Source: an uncultured Clostridia bacterium (GTDB lineage Bacteria; Bacillota; Clostridia; TANB77; CAG-508). Taken from it: a stretch of 10,261 nucleotides of DNA. Location: assembly GCA_948528155.1 (NCBI GenBank), contig CAOSZT010000078.1, positions 1-10,261 of the forward strand, read 5' to 3'. A program made the position numbers and the translations under genes. The notes beneath the pieces are model-generated. The model did not search any database and was not told the origin of the DNA. It saw only the letters and a program-made list of their open reading frames with translations. Numbering within the stretch: position 1 is the stretch's first letter; each line of letters begins with the position of its first letter. Positions 6,399-10,261 of the stretch are shown in pieces.

Positions 6399-6446
6399 GT
6401 GATAACAACTTACTTTTTTAATATCCATCAAGTAAGTTATTACTTA
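6395..6446. repeat. GTAAGT/ACTTAC repeat cluster
   Basis: Alternating copies occur at 6395-6400 (GTAAGT), 6408-6413 (ACTTAC), 6432-6437 (GTAAGT) and 6442-6446 (ACTTA). Overlapping inverted repeats result: AACTTACTT (6407-6415) pairs with AAGTAAGTT (6430-6438), and AAGTAA (6430-6435) with TTACTT (6440-6445). The first hairpin is followed by seven T residues. These could be operator or recombinase arm sites in DNA, or competing hairpins (an attenuator) in the leader RNA. Confidence 0.5.
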
Positions 6447-6488
6447 TAATAATAGTATACAACAATTACAAAAAAGAAGTCAATAGAA

Positions 6489-6713
6489 TTTGAGAAAATT
6501 CTTAAAAGGCACATTGAAAATTGAATACCCAATAGCTAGATACACAATAATGATACACTTGCATAGCCACAGCTCGAGCGTGATAAAACCGTCGCAAGCA
6601 ATGGGTGCAACTTGGACGGAGTCGGAGTGGTGAAATTCCAGTGAAGTATGAAAATACCATTTAGCATTGCCCAGAATAGAGGGACAGGAAAAATATCATT
6701 CATAGATTAAATG
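6489..6713 (+). ncRNA. Candidate structured RNA in the xis leader
   Basis: Within this untranslated stretch, 6561-6690 is about 48% G+C by hand count, far above its A+T-rich surroundings. It folds well by eye. CCGTC (6589-6593) pairs with GACGG (6615-6619) and CAAG (6595-6598) with CTTG (6611-6614), with one bulged G and a 12-base loop. GGAGT (6624-6628) pairs with ATTCC (6635-6639). GTAT and ATAC (6646-6657) close a GAAA tetraloop. TGGG in the first loop (6602-6605) can pair with CCCA (6670-6673), a pseudoknot. No reading frame explains the composition. I cannot match it to a known riboswitch, ribozyme or intron. It may control xis-int expression, or be a free-standing RNA. Confidence 0.5.
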
Positions 6714-6723
6714 AAAGGAGGAG
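6714..6723 (+). promoter_or_regulatory. xis ribosome binding site
   Basis: AAAGGAGGAG lies 8 bases before ATG 6732 and decides that start. The in-frame ATG at 6711 has no site upstream and would place the ribosome binding site inside the coding region. TTCAT (6699-6703) can pair with ATGAA (6711-6715), partly covering the site. Confidence 0.8.
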
Positions 6724-6731
6724 TAAGTTAT

Positions 6732-6935
6732 ATGGGAGAAACTATTCAACTTCTTACAACAGAAGATGTAAGAAAACTTCTAAAAATAGGAAATAAAACT
6801 TGTTTAGAATTATTTCATAGAAAAGATTTTCCTTGCCAAAAGTTTGGAAGAGCTTATAAAATTACAGAAGAAAATTTAAGAGAATATCTAAAGAAAAGAC
6901 ATGTTAATAACGAAGAAGATGAAGATGAAAAATAA
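6732..6935 (+). CDS. xis: Excisionase, MerR/HTH_17-like winged-helix protein
   Basis: This 67-aa protein should bind near the element ends and steer the integrase toward excision. Residues about 7-52 (LLTTEDVRKLLKIGNKTCLELF, then FPCQKFGRAYKITEENLREYL) form the HTH_17 'excise' fold: a helix-turn-helix followed by a wing containing GRAYKIT, then a helix. The acidic, lysine-ended tail (EEDEDEK) is common in these proteins. The length equals that of Tn916 Xis, although the fold class here is recognised by motif rather than by close similarity. It lies upstream of the integrase in the same direction and downstream of the structured leader. The start is set by the ribosome binding site at 6714-6723. 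Confidence 0.85.
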   Translation: MGETIQLLTTEDVRKLLKIGNKTCLELFHRKDFPCQKFGRAYKITEENLREYLKKRHVNNEEDEDEK

Positions 6936-7004
6936 AAAAAGAAGATTTAAATATTAGGGCATTTAAAACTTCTAAAAAACACTTATGTATTTTAAAAACT
7001 GAAA

Positions 7005-7075
7005 GAAAACTATTGCTACAGTTTCCTTAAACTGATATAATTATACCATAAAATCTAAATATAGCAATAGTTTTC
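7005..7075. repeat. 14-bp inverted repeat bracketing the integrase promoter
   Basis: GAAAACTATTGCTA (7005-7018) recurs as its exact complement at 7062-7075, 43 bases apart. Between them CAGTTT (7019-7024) and AAACTG (7029-7034) form a smaller hairpin. The left arm contains the integrase promoter -35 and the right arm lies downstream of its start. AGTTTCCTTAAA-like sequence also repeats directly (about 7020 and 7069). A looping repressor or recombinase protein, or an RNA stem in the xis-int readthrough transcript, could use it. Confidence 0.6.
7013..7041 (+). promoter_or_regulatory. Integrase promoter with extended -10
   Basis: TTGCTA (7013-7018), 17 bases and TATAAT (7036-7041) preceded by TG (7033-7034, TGnTATAAT) form a good extended -10 promoter. 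Transcription would start near 7048. The integrase can therefore be expressed independently of xis. Confidence 0.6.
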
Positions 7076-7110
7076 CTTAAATTTAATTACGAAAAGGAGA
7101 GAACAATATT

Positions 7111-8478
7111 ATGAAATTTAAGGGAATAACTGTTGGCACATATATTTCAAAAAGACCAAAAGGAAAATATACTGAAACAATATGTGCTGACTGCAAAAAC
7201 AATAAAAACAAGAACATTGACAAAGAAAAACAATATGAACTATGCAAAGGATGCGATAAATTTTATATTTCTAAAACTTGCAAAGCTGTTTTAACAATAG
7301 GTCGTGATCAAACAACAGGAAAGACACTAAGAAAATCATTTGTTGCTGATACAGAAGAACAAGCATTAAATAATGCATTAGAATATAAAATAAACTTAGA
7401 TAAAAATGTTGGAGTAAGAATTATAACAAAAACAAATAAGACTTTAGTAGATTTAGTAAAACCTATGATAGAAGAACAATTTAAACTAAATCGAATTAAA
7501 GAATCAACTTATAAAAGGAAATTAGACACATTAAAGCAAATAGAAAAAGAATCCTTTGCGAACAAGCCAATTGCAAAAGTAACTAGAGATGATATAGTTA
7601 ATTATCTTGCTAAACTTAAAGTATATTCAAAAACAACAATTAAGCAAAATTATGAATTATTGTGTATGGGATTTGGAGAAGCATATCATCAACAAATAAT
7701 TACAGATAATTTTATGACTGGTTATAAAAGAATTGAAAAGCCAAAAAGTGAATACAACGGACATCATAGAATAGCACTTACAATAGATGAGCAAAGAAAT
7801 CTAATACAATTCTTAAATGATGTAGATTACTCTAAATTTAAACACAAATATCTATTTTTATTATTGCTAAGTACAGGAATGAGAATAGGCGAAGCTTTAG
7901 TGTTAGATTATACCCAAGATATTGACCTAGAAAAAGGAACTGTAATTATTAGAAGAACTCAAACAAAAGACACAAATGGAAAATCAAGAATAGGAGAAAC
8001 TACAAAGACTTTTTCTGGACAAAGAACTATTAATTTAAATGATATTAGTAGAAAAGCATTAGAAGAAGCAATGAAACATATCATTTCAAATAAGTTCCAT
8101 TTGTTATTCTATAATCCTACCAATAAACAATATGGATTATATGAAGAAGCTAGTATAAATTCAGCATTAAAACGAGTAGGATTAAAATTAGGTATAGGAC
8201 TTTATGAAGAAGAAAATTCAAAAGGTAAGAAAGTTACAAAAACTGATATACACACTCATATGCTAAGAGGAACTTTTGCAACAAGATGTGCAGAGGCAAA
8301 AATTGCTCCATCTGTATTAAAAGAAATATTAGGTCATTCAGATATATCAATTACAATGAAATATTATATTGATATAGATACTGATTTTATTAAGTCAGAG
8401 AACAAAAATGTAGTGAATTATCTAATTGATAAAAATATATTTGGAGTAATATTAGGCAAAGAAGAAATTGCCGTTTAA
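7111..8478 (+). CDS. int: Tyrosine integrase, Tn916-like, with N-terminal CxxC pairs
   Basis: This 455-aa integrase catalyses integration and excision of the element. The catalytic residues are visible: R258 in STGMRIGEAL, K299 in GETTKTFSGQRTINL, H383 and R386 in HMLRGTFATR, H409 in LGHSDISITM, and the nucleophile Y419 in MKYYID. A core-binding SAM-like domain covers about 110-210. The N-terminal arm-binding region is unusual. CADC (25-28) and CKGC (45-48) with a lysine-rich spacer resemble a zinc ribbon inserted before the beta-strands KAVLTIGRDQTTGKTLRKSF. Family integrases are typically about 380-410 aa, so the insertion fits the extra length. HMLRGT has glycine where histidine is common (LRHT). 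Ribosome binding site AAAGGAGAG at 7093-7101. It has its own promoter. Confidence 0.93.
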   Translation: MKFKGITVGTYISKRPKGKYTETICADCKNNKNKNIDKEKQYELCKGCDKFYISKTCKAVLTIGRDQTTGKTLRKSFVADTEEQALNNALEYKINLDKNVGVRIITKTNKTLVDLVKPMIEEQFKLNRIKESTYKRKLDTLKQIEKESFANKPIAKVTRDDIVNYLAKLKVYSKTTIKQNYELLCMGFGEAYHQQIITDNFMTGYKRIEKPKSEYNGHHRIALTIDEQRNLIQFLNDVDYSKFKHKYLFLLLLSTGMRIGEALVLDYTQDIDLEKGTVIIRRTQTKDTNGKSRIGETTKTFSGQRTINLNDISRKALEEAMKHIISNKFHLLFYNPTNKQYGLYEEASINSALKRVGLKLGIGLYEEENSKGKKVTKTDIHTHMLRGTFATRCAEAKIAPSVLKEILGHSDISITMKYYIDIDTDFIKSENKNVVNYLIDKNIFGVILGKEEIAV

Positions 8479-8514
8479 AATGTTTTAAAAAACTTATGAA
8501 GAAATACTGGAACT

Positions 8515-8571
8515 GTGCGGAATTTTAAGGAATTATAATTTTTAAATGTTCCGCAAAAGTGTTCCGTAAAA
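8515..8571. repeat. TGTTCCG repeats, possible integrase arm-type sites
   Basis: TGTTCCGCAAAA (8547-8558) and TGTTCCGTAAAA (8560-8571) are direct repeats 13 bases apart. TGCGGAA (8516-8522) is an exact inverted match to TTCCGCA (8549-8555). They lie within 100 bases downstream of the integrase stop, near the presumed element end, where arm-type binding sites of tyrosine integrases usually lie. Function is inferred from position. Confidence 0.45.
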
Positions 8572-8622
8572 TAAAATGCAATCACTGTAAAGGCTGAAAT
8601 ATCAAAGAAAATAGTACAAAGT

Positions 8623-8641
8623 GTCGAGAACTCACCTCGAC
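8623..8641. other. Candidate attachment-site core (attR)
   Basis: GTCGAG (8623-8628) and CTCGAC (8636-8641) are perfect inverted arms around a 7-base spacer AACTCAC. This is the usual geometry of a tyrosine-recombinase crossover site. The site lies between the arm-like repeats and a terminator followed by a probably chromosomal gene. No second copy is in the window, so the assignment cannot be confirmed here. The remaining bases of 8479-8731 show no gene. Confidence 0.4.
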
Positions 8642-8647
8642 CATTAT

Positions 8648-8692
8648 TGAAAACTCTGTAAATACTAAAAACAGTATAATACAGAGTTTTTA
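8648..8692. terminator. Bidirectional terminator after the element end
   Basis: AAAACTCTGTA (8650-8660) pairs with TACAGAGTTTT (8680-8690). After a small internal loop, ATACT (8662-8666) pairs with AGTAT (8673-8677) around AAAAAC. The plus strand continues TTATTTTATAA. It would stop transcripts leaving the element as well as those from the convergent membrane-protein gene. If the attachment core is right, it may originally have terminated the gene at whose end the element inserted. Confidence 0.8.
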
Positions 8693-8731
8693 TTTTATAA
8701 AACTTAGCTCTATTAAATTTATACATTCAAA

Positions 8732-10216
8732 TTAATCAATTATTCCAATTTCTTCATAAATTTGAATTTTATCAATAATATCTATATTTAAAATGTCAAC
8801 ATTACGATGTTCATTTTTTGATAATTGTTTTACTAAATTGTTATTTATTATATATGTATAAAAGTATGTATCAATAAAATCATTTCCATATTTATTTATA
8901 TGTGAACCAATATTAATAAGTTCATCATTTTGATTATAAGGTATAACATAATAATCTTTAGTAGTTGTGTCCTTTACTATTTGATAATTTTCTAATGTAT
9001 CATAAACTACATATTTATTATTAAAACTGAATTTATCTCCATTTAAATTAAAATAACCATTAAAATCTTCATCATAATATGGAATATATCCATTTGAATA
9101 TAAAGAAACTGATAAACTTCCATTTGAATCTGAAGAAAATATAATGTTTTGACAATCTAATTGTACATTTTCACGAGTTAGATTATTTATCAAATAATAA
9201 GTTTTTTTATATTTATATAAATCTTCATAATTAGATATTACATTTTCATCATATTTTTCCTCTAAATATATTTTATACAAATCAAAAAAAGTATTATCAT
9301 TTATTTCATTATAATTAAATTCTACTAATAAAGTTACATTAGTATCTAAATTATTAAAATAAACTTGATTTTTAGTACTTTTCGATTTATCTAAAGTCAT
9401 ATAAGTTTGAGATTTCAAATAATTATCATTATTTTTAGCAATTTTGTAATTCCATTCTTGTAATGCAAAAACAAATCTATCTAAAAAATTTTTTGAATTT
9501 TCAAATAAAGTATAAAATTTTTTTACTTTCTCACCTTTATAATTTATTATCCATAAACCAGTTTTATCTTTTACTCCTATTAAATCAACTTTCTTATTAT
9601 TTACAAAAATTGGATAACTTTTAATATATTCATAATTCTTATCTGAAACTATGTTTCCATTATTATCAAAAATTTTACAATTATTTTCTTCTTGATATAT
9701 TATTATTTTTGTATCATTTTCTTCACATAAAATAGAAGCAACATTTTCAAATTGTTTTATATTTAATCTTACAAAAATATTTGGAATTGAAGTAATTAAT
9801 ATGTAAACAAATAATAGAATAATGAAAAGTATTGTAATATATATTTTTTTGTTAGTATCAACGTTTTTTCTATTAAGCACTAAATTAACAATTGATAATA
9901 TAAAAAGTATTAAATATAGAAATTCAGTTATTATAAAAGGAATTTTTATAGTAGTAGTAGTGAGACCAGTAATAATAAAAAATATTGTAATAATAAAACT
10001 TATTATTCCTATTTTCTTCTCTTTAAGAGATATATTTTTAACTCCTAATATAACATTAAAGATAATATGTATAAAAGATATACTAAGTATTATTAAAGTG
10101 ATAAATTTTTCAAAAACAGGTCCCAAAATAGCAATTTCATTACCAATTACTAACCTTTGTAAAACTATAATTGATATAATATTTAAGATATTTAATAATT
10201 TGTTTAATTGTTTCAT
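8732..10216 (-). CDS. Membrane protein with extracytoplasmic WG-repeat-like domain
   Basis: This 494-aa protein has five likely membrane helices at about residues 9-25, 37-58, 69-90, 93-114 and 125-146. Positively charged loops (59-68 and 115-124) suggest that the N terminus is inside and the long C-terminal part outside. Residues about 170-235 look like degenerate WG/KWG repeats: CKIFDNNGNIV, then YEYIKSYPIF, then GLWIINYKGEKV. Further strand-rich, asparagine- and tyrosine-rich segments follow up to the end. No catalytic motif is seen and I assign no function. The ATG has AGGAGT at 10222-10227. It is very A+T-rich, and the terminator separates it from the integrase, so it is probably host sequence beside the element. 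Moderate confidence for the WG-like call, high for a real gene. Confidence 0.75.
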   Translation of the reverse strand: MKQLNKLLNILNIISIIVLQRLVIGNEIAILGPVFEKFITLIILSISFIHIIFNVILGVKNISLKEKKIGIISFIITIFFIITGLTTTTIKIPFIITEFLYLILFILSIVNLVLNRKNVDTNKKIYITILFIILLFVYILITSIPNIFVRLNIKQFENVASILCEENDTKIIIYQEENNCKIFDNNGNIVSDKNYEYIKSYPIFVNNKKVDLIGVKDKTGLWIINYKGEKVKKFYTLFENSKNFLDRFVFALQEWNYKIAKNNDNYLKSQTYMTLDKSKSTKNQVYFNNLDTNVTLLVEFNYNEINDNTFFDLYKIYLEEKYDENVISNYEDLYKYKKTYYLINNLTRENVQLDCQNIIFSSDSNGSLSVSLYSNGYIPYYDEDFNGYFNLNGDKFSFNNKYVVYDTLENYQIVKDTTTKDYYVIPYNQNDELINIGSHINKYGNDFIDTYFYTYIINNNLVKQLSKNEHRNVDILNIDIIDKIQIYEEIGIID

Positions 10217-10261
10217 TTATTACTCCTAAGTATTTTAATAGTTTATATATTTTAATTTCTT

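Larger units (their letters stand above)
1..8641. mobile_element. Integrative mobilizable/conjugative element, right-hand part
   Basis: The stretch carries a MobC-like protein, a MobP-type relaxase, an excisionase and a tyrosine integrase, with toxin-antitoxin and nucleotide-hydrolase cargo between them. This is the gene set of an integrative mobilizable element, or the end of a larger ICE. The right boundary is placed at a 6-7-6 inverted repeat (8623-8641) just before a terminator and a gene of different character. The left boundary is not visible: no copy of the right-end sequence occurs in the first 300 bases, so the element probably begins outside the window. No coupling protein, VirB4 or replication initiator is present here. 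Element identity is well supported; both boundaries are inference. Confidence 0.75.

Noticed and set aside
28..6483. AAAAGAAGTCAA occurs at 28-39 and again at 6472-6483, like flanking direct repeats
   Set aside because: The repeat is A-rich and only 12 bases, and such an element would exclude its own xis and int. Chance is the simpler explanation in this composition.
6560..6700. Group I or group II intron remnant
   Set aside because: There is no GUGYG start, domain V hairpin or group I core signature that I can recognise, and no intron-encoded protein nearby.
6711..6731. Earlier in-frame ATG for the excisionase
   Set aside because: The only strong ribosome binding site lies inside this extension and is well spaced to ATG 6732.
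8621..8643. Possible tRNA 3' end (ends in CTCGACCA) as integration target
   Set aside because: No TTCGA loop with a matching 5-bp T-stem can be drawn, and no upstream tRNA arms are present.
8475..8726. Open frame of 83 codons on the minus strand downstream of int
   Set aside because: It runs through the terminator stem, the core-like dyad and the repeats, has no convincing ribosome binding site and no recognisable protein pattern.
9822..10229. Plus-strand open frame of 135 codons opposite the membrane protein
   Set aside because: It is the antisense of membrane-helix codons, a common artefact; the minus-strand frame is longer and has a ribosome binding site.

Overview
The window is very A+T-rich, with standard codon use, strong AGGAG-type ribosome binding sites and sigma-A-like promoters. 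This fits a low-GC Bacillota host (Clostridia-like); I cannot name the genus. Most of it, from the left edge to about 8641, looks like the right-hand part of an integrative mobilizable or conjugative element. To the right, after a strong terminator, lies what is probably host chromosome with one membrane-protein gene. No left attachment site, replication gene or type IV secretion gene is visible, so the element either continues to the left or is mobilised in trans.

Layout. Positions 1-295 hold no gene but contain a cluster of inverted repeats that is a plausible oriT. It is followed by a forward two-gene mobilization operon: a MobC-like relaxosome protein and a MobP-type relaxase. A 21-bp stem-loop terminator separates this operon from a block of cargo on the minus strand. 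Read in the direction of transcription, the cargo is: a 316-aa protein of unknown function with a C-terminal cysteine motif; the AbiEi/AbiEii type IV toxin-antitoxin pair; a short HTH-WYL regulator; a YjjG-like HAD nucleotidase; and a Ham1/RdgB-like NTP pyrophosphatase. The recombination module is on the plus strand: a long leader with a GC-rich, apparently structured RNA segment, a 67-aa excisionase, and a tyrosine integrase with an unusual CxxC...CxxC insertion in its N-terminal domain. Downstream of the integrase are short repeats that could be arm-type sites, and a 6-7-6 inverted repeat that could be the crossover core.

How the parts may work together. Excisionase and integrase would move the element, while MobC and relaxase would nick at oriT for transfer. 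AbiE would stabilise the element and/or give abortive-infection immunity. The WYL-HAD-Ham1 group looks like a regulated nucleotide-sanitation or nucleotide-depletion cassette, a combination I do not recognise as a described system. Regulation is unusually readable. The unknown 316-aa gene and the xis leader have divergent promoters with overlapping -10 elements. The abiE promoter lies inside an 18-bp inverted repeat, a palindrome covers the -10 of the HAD promoter, and a 14-bp inverted repeat brackets the integrase promoter.
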